Below are positions 1-7,757 of a stretch of 64,000 nucleotides of DNA, piece after piece. Below the pieces are notes generated by a model. The model ran no database searches and was not told the origin of the DNA. It saw only the letters and a list, made by a program, of their open reading frames with translations. Numbering within the stretch: the stretch's first letter is position 1; each line of letters opens with the position of its first letter. The stretch lies in assembly GCF_001562425.1 (NCBI RefSeq), contig NZ_LOED01000003.1, positions 1 to 64,000 of the forward strand. The letters are read 5' to 3'. The translations under genes and the position numbers were made by a program. This DNA is from Fervidicola ferrireducens. GTDB lineage: Bacteria; Bacillota; Thermosediminibacteria; Thermosediminibacterales; Thermosediminibacteraceae.

Positions 1-799
1 TCATTTCCTGCACTTTCGGGGCGAGCTTCTCCCGGAGTTCCAGAACTTTACTCATATCAACTTCCAGTGTGAGGTAAAAGTGCGGAATTTCTTTCTTTGA
101 CTTCGTCATCTTCTCGGAAATCGCCTTCCTCATTCCGGTCCACGGGATCACGCTGTATTCCTGCTTTGCGCTGGAGGCGGCTTCAACAGCTTCCATGACA
201 TCCCGCTTCGTAATCCTTCCCCCTTCGGGCTTTTCTATTAGCGAAAGGTCGATACCCTTTTCCTGCGCGATCTTTTTTGCAACGGGCGTCGCCCGAACCT
301 TTCTGGACTCTACAAATGCGAGCACATCTTTTTCAACGATGCGGCCGTCGGGCCCTGTGGGAGTCACCATCCTCAGGTCCACTCCGTGCTCCCGGGCCAC
401 CCTTTTTGCCGCCGGCGATGCCTTTATTTTCCCGGCCATTTCATCATCTCTGGCATCGGTTTCATCCAGCACCGGCTGATCTTCCGTTCCAGATACATCT
501 GCCCGGGCTTTTAGCAGGGCATTCGGCCCGCCAGCTTCTCCTAGTTCTGGGAGGGGTTCGTCCTTTTCCGCTATTACGGCTATCTCTTTCCCTACCTCCA
601 CCACCGAGCCTTCAGGGGCCAGGATCTTCCTCAATATCCCGGATGCGGGCGCTTCCTCCTCCAGATTTACCTTGTCGGTCTCTATTTCCAGAAGGGGTTC
701 GCCCTGCCTGACTTCCTCCCCTTCTTTCTTCAGCCACCTTAATATGGTGCCTTCAGTCATCGTAAGTCCCAGTTTCGGCATCCGAACTATTTGGCCCAT
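1..799 (-). CDS. Dihydrolipoamide acyltransferase (E2), C-terminus outside window
   Basis: E2 core subunit of a 2-oxoacid or acetoin dehydrogenase complex; it carries the acyl group on lipoyl-lysine and transfers it to CoA. The first 266 residues are visible. An N-terminal lipoyl domain has the ETDKV motif, with K43 the expected lipoylation site. Two peripheral-subunit-binding domains follow (ASPAAKRVAREHGVDL and ATPVAKKIAQEKGIDL), then the start of the catalytic acyltransferase domain (IPWTGMRKAISEKM). Having two binding domains is a notable variant. It is the last visible gene of the operon, 32 bases after E1-beta. Pyruvate, acetoin or another oxo-acid could be the substrate; the sequence does not decide. 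Confidence 0.93.
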   Translation of the reverse strand, partial: MGQIVRMPKLGLTMTEGTILRWLKKEGEEVRQGEPLLEIETDKVNLEEEAPASGILRKILAPEGSVVEVGKEIAVIAEKDEPLPELGEAGGPNALLKARADVSGTEDQPVLDETDARDDEMAGKIKASPAAKRVAREHGVDLRMVTPTGPDGRIVEKDVLAFVESRKVRATPVAKKIAQEKGIDLSLIEKPEGGRITKRDVMEAVEAASSAKQEYSVIPWTGMRKAISEKMTKSKKEIPHFYLTLEVDMSKVLELREKLAPKVQEM

Positions 800-831
800 T
801 TTCTCACTCCCTTAAATTTTTTGCCCGCAAC

Positions 832-1809
832 TTATCGCAATAAGTCTTTGACGGCTTTTACGATATCTTCCACCTGAGGTACCGCATGCCTTTCAAGATT
901 GGGATTATAGGGTATGGGGATATCTAGACCCCCTAACCTCTTCACCGGAGCATCCAGATAATCGAACGCCTCGCTCCCGACTATTCCTGCGGCTATTTCC
1001 GCTCCCCATCCGAAGCTCACCGGGTCGTCCTCCACTATCAGGACCCTCCCGGTCTTCTTGACGGAATCGATGATGGTCTTCATGTCCAGAGGCTTCAACG
1101 TCCTGGGATCTACGACCTCCACGTCTATTCCTTCCTTTTCCAGTTCCTTTGCAGCCTCCAGTGCCCTCAAGACCATTATGGAGCCCGCCACGACGGTGAC
1201 GTCATTCCCTTTCCTCTTTACGTCGGCCTTGCCCAGGGGAAGTACATATTCATCGTCGGGCACTTCTCCCTTTACCCTGTAGAGCAGTTTGTGCTCGGCA
1301 AAGAGCACCGGGTTGTCGTCTCTTATCGCAGCCTTTATGAGCCCCTTTACGTCGTACGGAGTGGAGGGCATCACCACTTTGAGCCCCGGGAAATGGGCGA
1401 AAACCCCCGGGAAGCTCTGGGAATGCTGGGCCGCCGCACCGGTGCCGCATCCCATCGGCGCCCGGACCACCATCGGCACCTTCGCCTTGCCGCCGAACAT
1501 GTACCTTATTTTGGCCCCCTGGTTTATGAGCTGGTCCATGGCCAGGGTCAGAAAGTCGAAAAACATTATCTCAACTACCGGCCTCATGCCGGCGACGGCG
1601 GCTCCCACCGCTATCCCCGTAATCGCCTGTTCTGAAATCGGGGTATCTATTATCCTCTCCTCTCCGAACTCTTGGACTAAACCCTTCGTAACCCCAAAAG
1701 CCCCTCCATATATGCCGATATCTTCGCCGAGTAGGAAGACTTTCTCGTCTCTCAACAGCTCCTCCCTCAAGCCTTCCCGCAGAGCTTCTATATATAACTT
1801 TTCAGCCAT
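832..1809 (-). CDS. Thiamine-dependent dehydrogenase E1, beta subunit
   Basis: 325 residues, full length for E1-beta of pyruvate/acetoin dehydrogenases. Together with E1-alpha it forms the thiamine-diphosphate-dependent decarboxylase that loads E2. Visible are the pyrimidine-binding domain ([19 protein letters not shown], then [14 protein letters not shown]), the conserved AAQHSQS segment of the active site, and the transketolase C-terminal domain ([11 protein letters not shown], ending at DLLR). It lies 31 bases after E1-alpha with a good ribosome site. It resembles the AcoB/PdhB group, but substrate cannot be fixed from sequence; the preceding PTS and oxidoreductase genes suggest a product of imported polyol breakdown. 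Confidence 0.93.
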   Translation of the reverse strand: MAEKLYIEALREGLREELLRDEKVFLLGEDIGIYGGAFGVTKGLVQEFGEERIIDTPISEQAITGIAVGAAVAGMRPVVEIMFFDFLTLAMDQLINQGAKIRYMFGGKAKVPMVVRAPMGCGTGAAAQHSQSFPGVFAHFPGLKVVMPSTPYDVKGLIKAAIRDDNPVLFAEHKLLYRVKGEVPDDEYVLPLGKADVKRKGNDVTVVAGSIMVLRALEAAKELEKEGIDVEVVDPRTLKPLDMKTIIDSVKKTGRVLIVEDDPVSFGWGAEIAAGIVGSEAFDYLDAPVKRLGGLDIPIPYNPNLERHAVPQVEDIVKAVKDLLR

Positions 1810-1840
1810 GGTTATTTCCCCCTTTTATTGAAGAAAATCT

Positions 1841-2806
1841 CTATGCATATACGCCATCGGCGATATCTTCTACGGAAGGTTCCGGGCTATTTTTGGCATA
1901 CTCTATAGCTTCTTGAATCTCCCCTTCGACTTCTTTTTCGATTTTGTCCAGCTCTTCTTCGGTGGCGACTCCCTCTTCTACAAGTTTTGCCCTGTACCGC
2001 TTTATCGGGCACTTCTTCTTCCATTCTTCTATCTCTTCCTTGGTCCTGTAAACGTTGGCATCGCTCTTGGAGTGCCCCAGCCAGCGGTAGGTCTTGGCTT
2101 CAATAAGCGAGGGCCCTTCTCCCCTTCTTGCTCTGTCCACTGCTTTTTTCACCGCAAAGTAAACCGCCTCCACGTCATTTCCGTCGACTATCTCGCCGGG
2201 CATGTTGTACGCCGCGGCCCTGTCCGCTACGTTTTCCGCCGCGGTGGACTTTTTGAAAGCCACGGACATGCCATACTGGTTGTTTTCGCAAACGTAGACC
2301 ACCGGCAGTTTCCACAAAGACGCTATGTTTAACGATTCGTGGAAGACCCCCTGGTTGTTCGCCCCGTCACCGAAAAAGCAAAGGGTAACCTTGCCGTCCT
2401 TTTTCATCTTGGACGCCAGGGCGGCGCCCGTGGCTATGGGTATGCCGCCGCCTACTATGCCGTTAGCCCCGAGGTTGCCCGTCTCGATATCGGCGATGTG
2501 CATCGACCCTCCTCTGCCCCTGCAGTAGCCCGTCTCCTTGCCCAGAAGCTCTGCAAACATCTGGGGGAGCTTCCCGCCCTTCGCTATGCAGTGGCCGTGT
2601 CCCCTGTGGGTGCTGGTAATCATATCGTCCTTTTCCAGGGCCGCAATCGCACCAACGGCAGTGGCTTCCTCGCCTACCGAGAGGTGGCAGGTGCCCCATA
2701 TCATGTTGGCCTTGAAGAGCTTATCCACTTCAAGCTCGAAGCACCTTATCTCGTACATTTTCCTGTACATCCAAAGCTTTTTCTCCGCAGTCAATTCCAT
2801 AGCCAT
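1841..2806 (-). CDS. Thiamine-dependent dehydrogenase E1, alpha subunit
   Basis: 321 residues, typical of AcoA/PdhA E1-alpha. The thiamine-diphosphate binding motif is seen as GDGANNQGVFHESLN, and the GGSMH and THRGHGHCIAKGG segments that line the active site are conserved. The YRWLGHSKSDANVYR stretch matches the phosphorylation-loop region of the family. This gene sits between a SAF-domain oxidoreductase and E1-beta on the same strand; the 82-base gap upstream shows no terminator, so co-transcription with the PTS genes is likely. The group is close to acetoin dehydrogenase-type E1, but that specificity is inference. Confidence 0.93.
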   Translation of the reverse strand: MAMELTAEKKLWMYRKMYEIRCFELEVDKLFKANMIWGTCHLSVGEEATAVGAIAALEKDDMITSTHRGHGHCIAKGGKLPQMFAELLGKETGYCRGRGGSMHIADIETGNLGANGIVGGGIPIATGAALASKMKKDGKVTLCFFGDGANNQGVFHESLNIASLWKLPVVYVCENNQYGMSVAFKKSTAAENVADRAAAYNMPGEIVDGNDVEAVYFAVKKAVDRARRGEGPSLIEAKTYRWLGHSKSDANVYRTKEEIEEWKKKCPIKRYRAKLVEEGVATEEELDKIEKEVEGEIQEAIEYAKNSPEPSVEDIADGVYA

Positions 2807-2888
2807 ATCACCTCTGATTTTTAATCTAAAATTTACCCGATCAAAAATAGATGTGGAGCAATTTTCATGCCATTTTACATAGCTGACC

Positions 2889-4181
2889 TTAACCTATCAA
2901 CTTTTCCTGCAGCCTCCTAAGCTGCAAAATCAGTGAACTTTCATCTAACTTTACCGCATCGTAGGTTATCACTTCGCCCTTTTTCACATCTTTTGTCATA
3001 ACTACATTTTTATTAACAAGTCCTATAGGTAAAGCTCGTTCTTTTTTAGCATTCTCGTATGTGTCTATAATTCCGTAAACCGTAAAGCCGCCTATGCCGT
3101 CCAGGTGCTCTCCAGCTTTCAAATCCTTTTTGGCCACCGCTATGGTCTCGGACACCGGCGCCCCTTTGGGAGCTATGGTAGGCTCTTTGTAAATATAGGC
3201 CCTTGCTGCAGAAAGCGGAGTCTCTATGCTGGCCAGGTGATAAGGACGGTAAAAGACGTAATTGGGTCCCGGCCCCATGGAAAGGTAGGCCATCTCTTCC
3301 CTTATCGCTTCGAGCTTTGTTGTAACTATGACGAAAACGCCCGGCGCCACGCCGTTTACGTATTCCACCACTCTGTAACTATCCAGGATGCCGCCTTCTT
3401 CCTTCAACCTGAATATCTCCGGCAGCTCCTTAACCGTCGCCGAAGGCCCTATTAGTCCCCTCCTTGTGGGAAGAAAGCCCGTTGCGTTGGAGACGGCGGT
3501 GAGCTCCACCATGGTCTTGGTGCCGTCTTTGAAGGATGCCAGCATCTTCGGGTTCATCTTCTTCTTTTGGGCCTCTTCCCTTACGGATTCGGGATTGGCT
3601 TCCAAATCCACAGGGTTGTTCTTCCCCTTGCCGGCGACCAGCACCTCAAAGCCCATGGCGTCGGCAAAATCGTAAAGCTCCTTTATCGCCCCGGGTTCGT
3701 CACCGGCAGATACAGTATATACCACGCCGGCGCTGTCCGCCATCTTCTTCAAGATCGGCCCCACGGTGACATCCGTCTCCACGTTCAGCATGACAATGTG
3801 CTTCCCGTTATATATGGACTCCAGGGCAATCTTGGCCCCCACTTCTGGTATTCCGGTAGCATCGATCACCACATCTATCGGTATGCTTTTAGTTACCGCG
3901 CTGAAATCCTCGGTCACCGCATACTTCCCCCTGCGGACGATTTCCTCCACTTCCGAAGGGGTCCTTGCCGTCAAAATGTCGTCCGGCGAAACACCTGCCA
4001 AAATATACGCCTTTTTTGCCTCATCCAGCCGGATGTCGCAGACCGCCGCAACCCTCATTCCCTTCATGCAGAAAACCTGGCTCACAAGGCCTATCCCCAT
4101 CTGCCCTGCGCCTATCAGGCCCAGGTTTATCTTTTTTCCACTCTTTTCAAGCTCGAGAAGTTTTGAATTCAGATTTAACAT
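2889..4181 (-). CDS. NAD(P)-dependent oxidoreductase with C-terminal SAF domain
   Basis: 430 residues from an ATG at 4181 preceded by GGAAAGGGG; a longer reading to 4328 overlaps the upstream PTS gene and is rejected. The N-terminus is a homoserine-dehydrogenase-like Rossmann fold (LGLIGAGQMGIGL, residues about 20-32), followed by a dimerisation/catalytic region containing DVVIDATG and AGDEPGAIKELYDF. The C-terminal ~90 residues look like a SAF domain (PVSETIAVAKKDLKAGEHL and TKDVKKGEVITYDAV). Such proteins are annotated as SAF-domain or homoserine-dehydrogenase-like proteins without assigned reaction. Its place directly after PTS IIA suggests it oxidises the phosphorylated or derived polyol. 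The substrate is unknown. Confidence 0.85.
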   Translation of the reverse strand: MLNLNSKLLELEKSGKKINLGLIGAGQMGIGLVSQVFCMKGMRVAAVCDIRLDEAKKAYILAGVSPDDILTARTPSEVEEIVRRGKYAVTEDFSAVTKSIPIDVVIDATGIPEVGAKIALESIYNGKHIVMLNVETDVTVGPILKKMADSAGVVYTVSAGDEPGAIKELYDFADAMGFEVLVAGKGKNNPVDLEANPESVREEAQKKKMNPKMLASFKDGTKTMVELTAVSNATGFLPTRRGLIGPSATVKELPEIFRLKEEGGILDSYRVVEYVNGVAPGVFVIVTTKLEAIREEMAYLSMGPGPNYVFYRPYHLASIETPLSAARAYIYKEPTIAPKGAPVSETIAVAKKDLKAGEHLDGIGGFTVYGIIDTYENAKKERALPIGLVNKNVVMTKDVKKGEVITYDAVKLDESSLILQLRRLQEKLIG

Positions 4182-4204
4182 CTTAATCTTGCCCCTTTCC
4201 TTTG

Positions 4205-4576
4205 TTAATCTTCTTGCCCTTTTACTATATAAAACTCCTCGCCCACCTTCAAATCCGGCAGGGCCTTCTCTTCCAGGTGGATATTGCCGGGCAGTTCCGC
4301 TTCTGCTTTCCCGTCGAATTTCAGGCACACGTGCCCGATGTTCTTCAAATTTTTGTTGGCCACCTCGCCAACGGCCGTTATTCTGTATCCCGACGCCCCT
4401 ATAAAGAGGAGGTCCCCCGGCATCACTTCGCCTTGAAACTTCCCGCCCCGGTGAACCACCGAAATTTCTTTCAGCTCTTCCGGGGCGCTTTCGTCAAACA
4501 GGATTATCATGTTCTGATTTTTAAACTCCTCCACCATGTCCCCTATTGAAACGATGGTAGCTTCAAACTTTTTCAT
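4205..4576 (-). CDS. srlB: PTS glucitol/sorbitol-type IIA component
   Basis: 123 residues, the normal length of GutA/SrlB-type IIA proteins. It accepts phosphate from HPr and passes it to IIB. H42 in ISVVHRGG is the probable phosphorylated histidine by alignment to the family. The EVMPGDLLFIGASGYRITAV and VANKNLKNIGHVCLKF stretches are typical. It is transcribed 75 bases after IIB and 23 bases before the SAF oxidoreductase. Family assignment is firm; the sugar carried need not be sorbitol, since no sorbitol-6-phosphate dehydrogenase is seen in the operon. Confidence 0.93.
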   Translation of the reverse strand: MKKFEATIVSIGDMVEEFKNQNMIILFDESAPEELKEISVVHRGGKFQGEVMPGDLLFIGASGYRITAVGEVANKNLKNIGHVCLKFDGKAEAELPGNIHLEEKALPDLKVGEEFYIVKGQED

Positions 4577-4651
4577 AAAAGTCCTCCTTCATCGAAGTTG
4601 TCTTTCCAAAGGTTATGGCGCCGCAAGGCGCCATAAACCAAATCACATTAT

Positions 4652-5650
4652 TTAACCGTAAAGGCCGAAACTGAAAAGATACGCGATCAACACCGCCAGG
4701 GGACCCGTTATTAGGCGCGATATCAATATCGCGCCCACGCCTATCTCGACGGTCTCCGGCTCCGCCTCCCCGAGGCTGAGGCCCACGGGGATGAAGTCGC
4801 AACCCACCTGAGGATTTATGGCAAAGAGCGCCGGCAACGCGTACTGCGGCGGCACGTTGCCCTTGCCTATTTCCACGCCGACCAGCACGCCGACGACCTG
4901 CGCTATTACGGCTCCCGGCCCCAAGAGAGGTGAGAGCACCGGAAGCGCGCATATGACGGAGATCAGTAAAAGTCCCGGGAGAGTGCCGGCAAGAGGCGAG
5001 ATGACGTTGGCTATCCAGTTTCCTATGCCGGACTTCAGTATTATACCGATGAGCGTCGCCACAAATGCCATAAACGGCAGGATATTTTTTACAATCTGGT
5101 CAATGGTTTCCCGGCCGGCCTGGTACATTATGCCCACGACTCCGCCCATCCCGCGGCCGATTCTCTCGATAAATCCCATGGGTTTTTTCGCGGCGCCGCC
5201 TACGTTTTGCGGTTTCTCCGCGGCGGCCTTTTCCGGTTCACCGTCGTTTCCTCGCACTACCGCATATTGCACCTCATTGCCTTCAGCCAAAGTTATGTTC
5301 TCCGGTTTTACTCCGGAGACGTATATGTCAGCTGTGATGTACTGCGCCAAGGGCCCCGCCTGTCCCACAGGAGTGAGATTTATAGTGGGTATCCTCTTTT
5401 TCGGGTAAACGCCGCACCTTGCGGTGCCTCCGCAGTCTATAACCACGCAGCAGATCTCCCTTTCGGGGACGGATGACTTAAAGCCGTCCACAGCTACCCC
5501 ACCGGTGAGCTCTGCTATCTTCTGCGCTACGGGGTCGATACCTCCGCCGGTTATCGAAACTATTTTGTCCCGGCCTTCTTCGGGCTTTATTATAAGCGGA
5601 CCACCCCAGCCGCCGGGACCCTTTTCCACCTTTACAGCCCTGTAATCCAT
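4652..5650 (-). CDS. srlE: PTS glucitol/sorbitol-type IIB(C) component
   Basis: 332 residues from an ATG at 5650 preceded by GGGGG; an upstream in-frame start at 5671 overlaps IIC and is less likely. The N-terminal IIB domain carries the [19 protein letters not shown] motif, with C73 the expected phosphocysteine. The C-terminal half is membrane-embedded (for example [20 protein letters not shown] and [20 protein letters not shown]) and completes the permease together with IIC. It is adjacent to IIC with a 13-base gap. Length and order match the SrlA-SrlE-SrlB systems. Confidence 0.93.
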   Translation of the reverse strand: MDYRAVKVEKGPGGWGGPLIIKPEEGRDKIVSITGGGIDPVAQKIAELTGGVAVDGFKSSVPEREICCVVIDCGGTARCGVYPKKRIPTINLTPVGQAGPLAQYITADIYVSGVKPENITLAEGNEVQYAVVRGNDGEPEKAAAEKPQNVGGAAKKPMGFIERIGRGMGGVVGIMYQAGRETIDQIVKNILPFMAFVATLIGIILKSGIGNWIANVISPLAGTLPGLLLISVICALPVLSPLLGPGAVIAQVVGVLVGVEIGKGNVPPQYALPALFAINPQVGCDFIPVGLSLGEAEPETVEIGVGAILISRLITGPLAVLIAYLFSFGLYG

Positions 5651-5663
5651 ACTCGCAAACCCC

Positions 5664-6188
5664 CTATACAAGTTCTCTCTGCCTCATCATTCTCAGGGTA
5701 AGCCTTTCCGTCACCAGACCGCGTATGAATATAACTATGACGCCCACTATAAAGTACCTGACGGCCAGATCTCCTAAGGGCAGTCCGAGCTGCTGAATCC
5801 CCTGCGCTATGCCCATGTATACGAAAAGTTCTGCCGGGTTCGCATGCGGGAAAAGCCCGGTTATGGGGTGCACGAAGGAAACCGCGGCGTCGTAAAACGC
5901 GGGCTTGTACTTTTCGGGCAGGAACCTGCCGAAAGTGTAAGCCATGGGGTTGGTGAGGAAAAACACGGCCATCACCGGCATTACGGTATAGCGAAGCAGA
6001 GTGTATTTACCTAAATTTTGAGCAATGCGGTTTATCCTCTCCTGGCCTACGAATTTTATAAATGCGTTTACTGCGGTCATCAAGGTTATCAAGGTAGGTA
6101 AAATGCCACCCGCAAGGTTCAAAAACACCTTTCCGCCTTCCTGAAATAGGCCGATGAAACCCTGGGCAAAATTCGCCAAAACGTCCAT
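5664..6188 (-). CDS. srlA: PTS glucitol/sorbitol-type IIC component
   Basis: 174 residues, typical for SrlA/GutA IIC2-type permease. Hydrophobic segments include [18 protein letters not shown] and [18 protein letters not shown]; the QERINRIAQ and [17 protein letters not shown] segments are family hallmarks. It forms the membrane channel with the IIB(C) subunit for uptake and phosphorylation of a polyol. It follows gutM by 73 bases on the same strand. Confidence 0.93.
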   Translation of the reverse strand: MDVLANFAQGFIGLFQEGGKVFLNLAGGILPTLITLMTAVNAFIKFVGQERINRIAQNLGKYTLLRYTVMPVMAVFFLTNPMAYTFGRFLPEKYKPAFYDAAVSFVHPITGLFPHANPAELFVYMGIAQGIQQLGLPLGDLAVRYFIVGVIVIFIRGLVTERLTLRMMRQRELV

Positions 6189-6261
6189 TCAACTTCACCT
6201 CCAAAAAAATTCTTACGGCCGTTTTCGCTTAACTTTTAAAAGTTTGGATATCACCCCCAAT

Positions 6262-6627
6262 TCAGTTTTTTTCCTTTAGCATTTCGAGTGCATTTTCCAG
6301 GGCTTTTTTCAAACTGCCGCTTTTTTCGGAACTCAAATAATAAGAAACCTCCTGCAAATACAGTCCTTTTATCTCATCAAATTCCCTGAACCTGGCAAAA
6401 ACGGTCATGCCGCTCATCCTGTAGGCCTCGACTATTTTCCCATCGTCGTCTACTGCAATCAAAACTATGCTACCAGGCGAAAATCTCCCCTTTGAACTCC
6501 CTAGGCCCACCCGACCCTTCTTCTTCAGTTCCCTTATTTTATTTTGCAGATTTCGCACTTGAAAATACGTCAAGACTCCCTGCAAAACCCATAGTATGGC
6601 GATGATTCCTAAAATTTTGAGCGTCAT
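6262..6627 (-). CDS. gutM: GutM-like glucitol operon activator family protein
   Basis: 121 residues from an ATG at 6627 with AGGAGAGG seven bases upstream; a start at 6654 lies inside the operator palindrome and is rejected. An N-terminal membrane segment (ILGIIAILWVLQGVLTYFQV) is followed by a basic linker and a soluble domain (GRVGLGSSKGRFSPGSIVLI, then FARFREFDEIKGL), the standard GutM layout. In enterobacteria GutM is named an activator of the glucitol operon; here, as first gene before IIC in a Firmicute operon, it may instead be a membrane accessory factor of the PTS. The assignment to the family is good; the role is uncertain. Confidence 0.85.
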   Translation of the reverse strand: MTLKILGIIAILWVLQGVLTYFQVRNLQNKIRELKKKGRVGLGSSKGRFSPGSIVLIAVDDDGKIVEAYRMSGMTVFARFREFDEIKGLYLQEVSYYLSSEKSGSLKKALENALEMLKEKN

Positions 6628-6639
6628 CAAATCCTCTCC

Positions 6640-6671
6640 TGAACATTTGTTCATTTTAATAACATATGTTC
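6640..6671 (-). promoter_or_regulatory. Tandem operator palindromes for the SorC-type regulator
   Basis: TGAACA-TT-TGTTCA (6640-6653) is a perfect inverted repeat, and a second related site with AACATATGTT (6661-6670) lies 19 bases further upstream, centre to centre about two helix turns. They sit just downstream of the predicted promoter of the gutM-PTS operon. DeoR/SorC-class sugar regulators are known to bind TGAACA-like half sites. The adjacent SorC gene is the obvious candidate binder; this is inference. Confidence 0.6.
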
Positions 6672-6680
6672 TTTAATAAA

Positions 6681-6709
6681 AAAATAGCATATTTAATTTA
6701 TTATGTCAA
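6681..6709 (-). promoter_or_regulatory. Promoter of the gutM-PTS-dehydrogenase operon
   Basis: Reading the minus strand, a consensus -35 TTGACA (6709-6704) is followed after 17 bases by TATTTT (6686-6681) as the -10. The start of transcription would lie near 6674, immediately upstream of the operator palindromes, which fits repression by the adjacent SorC-type protein. Confidence 0.6.
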
Positions 6710-6736
6710 TAGTTGTGAAATTAATAACAATTTAAA

Positions 6737-6758
6737 AAGGTCCTGAACTCAGGACCTT
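6737..6758 (-). terminator. Intrinsic terminator of the SorC-type regulator gene
   Basis: A perfect ten-base stem AAGGTCCTGA/TCAGGACCTT is followed on the minus strand by a T-run. The stop codon of the regulator gene lies inside the hairpin. It separates the regulator transcript from the PTS operon, which therefore has its own promoter. Confidence 0.8.
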
Positions 6759-7720
6759 ATATATTCCGCCACCAGAGAATAAGCAGTCTTTTCATCTGTA
6801 ATCAGTACATCAAGGTATCTACCCTTCAAAGCGGCCAGTATGGCTCTTTGCTTTTCCTCACCGCCGGCTATCCCCACCACCAGTGGAATCTTTTTTATAC
6901 CTTCCAAAGTTATGGCAATCACCCTGTCATTTACCTCAGGGCAACAAGGATTTCCATCTTCATCGAAAAACCGTGAGCACATATCGCCGCAGGCCCCCGC
7001 TTGCCGGAGAATCTCCAGCTCCCTTTCCGAGAAATAACCCGTTTCAAGCATGGTAGAATTCGGAGCGAAAGGCGAACCTATCCCTATCAGTGCGATATCC
7101 ACCTTCTCCGCCATTTCCAGAACCTTTTTTATATTCCTGTCGGAAAGGAGCGTATTTTTGACCTCGACGCTTTCTACCAAGGCTGGCGCGTGTAAGAGCT
7201 GCCACTTTCCGCTAAAGCATTTGGCCAGATTCATCACTATCTGGTTTGAGTGAAGGTCCATCCTTGTCTGTCCGACACCACCCACCAGGGGTATAAAAGT
7301 GACATCCATCTTCGGGGCGTTTTTTATGTACTCTGGCACATAGGCGAGAGTGGTCCCCCAAGAAACGCCCACCAGGTTTTTTTCTCTTATCGTTCTCAAG
7401 AGGAAATCGGCCGCCGCTTCGGCCAGGTACCTTTTCAGTCTTTCTCCTTCGTCAAAAGGAGTTACAATAGCTTCTTTCAAGCCGAAGCGCTTTTCCAGGA
7501 TGTCTTCGAGCTTTGCGAAGCTCCCCTCGTAATTTATCTTTATCTCGACTATCCCTTCCTCCCGGGCCTTCTGCAGGAGCCTGGAAACCGAAGGCCTCGA
7601 GATGCCTAGCTTATCGGCAATCTCCTGCTGGGTCTTATTTTCATCGTAATACATGTGGGCTATCTTAATTAAAAGCCGCCTGTCCCTCGATATATTCAAA
7701 CGCGCCACCCTCTTTATCAT
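6749..7720 (-). CDS. SorC-family sugar-binding transcriptional regulator
   Basis: 323 residues from an ATG at 7720; a longer frame to 7798 overlaps the neighbouring ATPase gene and lacks similarity. An N-terminal helix-turn-helix (TQQEIADKLGISRPSVSRLL, about residues 27-46) is followed by the SorC sugar-binding domain (LVGVSWGTTLAYV, FIPLVGGVGQ, VDIALIGIGSPF, GDMCSRFFDEDGNP). Such proteins respond to sugar phosphates. Position next to the PTS operon and the TGAACA/TGTTCA palindromes before gutM point to control of that operon, with the phosphorylated substrate or a product as effector. The gene ends in its own terminator. Confidence 0.88.
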   Translation of the reverse strand: MIKRVARLNISRDRRLLIKIAHMYYDENKTQQEIADKLGISRPSVSRLLQKAREEGIVEIKINYEGSFAKLEDILEKRFGLKEAIVTPFDEGERLKRYLAEAAADFLLRTIREKNLVGVSWGTTLAYVPEYIKNAPKMDVTFIPLVGGVGQTRMDLHSNQIVMNLAKCFSGKWQLLHAPALVESVEVKNTLLSDRNIKKVLEMAEKVDIALIGIGSPFAPNSTMLETGYFSERELEILRQAGACGDMCSRFFDEDGNPCCPEVNDRVIAITLEGIKKIPLVVGIAGGEEKQRAILAALKGRYLDVLITDEKTAYSLVAEYIRS

Positions 7721-7757
7721 CGGTTCATAAAATAAGAAAATGTTCAATTTATTATAA

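Noticed and set aside
1289-1831. Open frames on the plus strand opposite the E1-beta gene
   Set aside because: They are antisense shadows of a conserved gene, with no ribosome site and no recognisable domain.
4182-4328. Longer N-terminus for the SAF oxidoreductase
   Set aside because: It overlaps PTS IIA and lacks similarity; the ATG at 4181 has a good ribosome site and the Rossmann motif follows at the right distance.
4652-6188. Naming the operon as sorbitol utilisation
   Set aside because: No sorbitol-6-phosphate dehydrogenase is present, and the enzymes that follow point to a different pathway.
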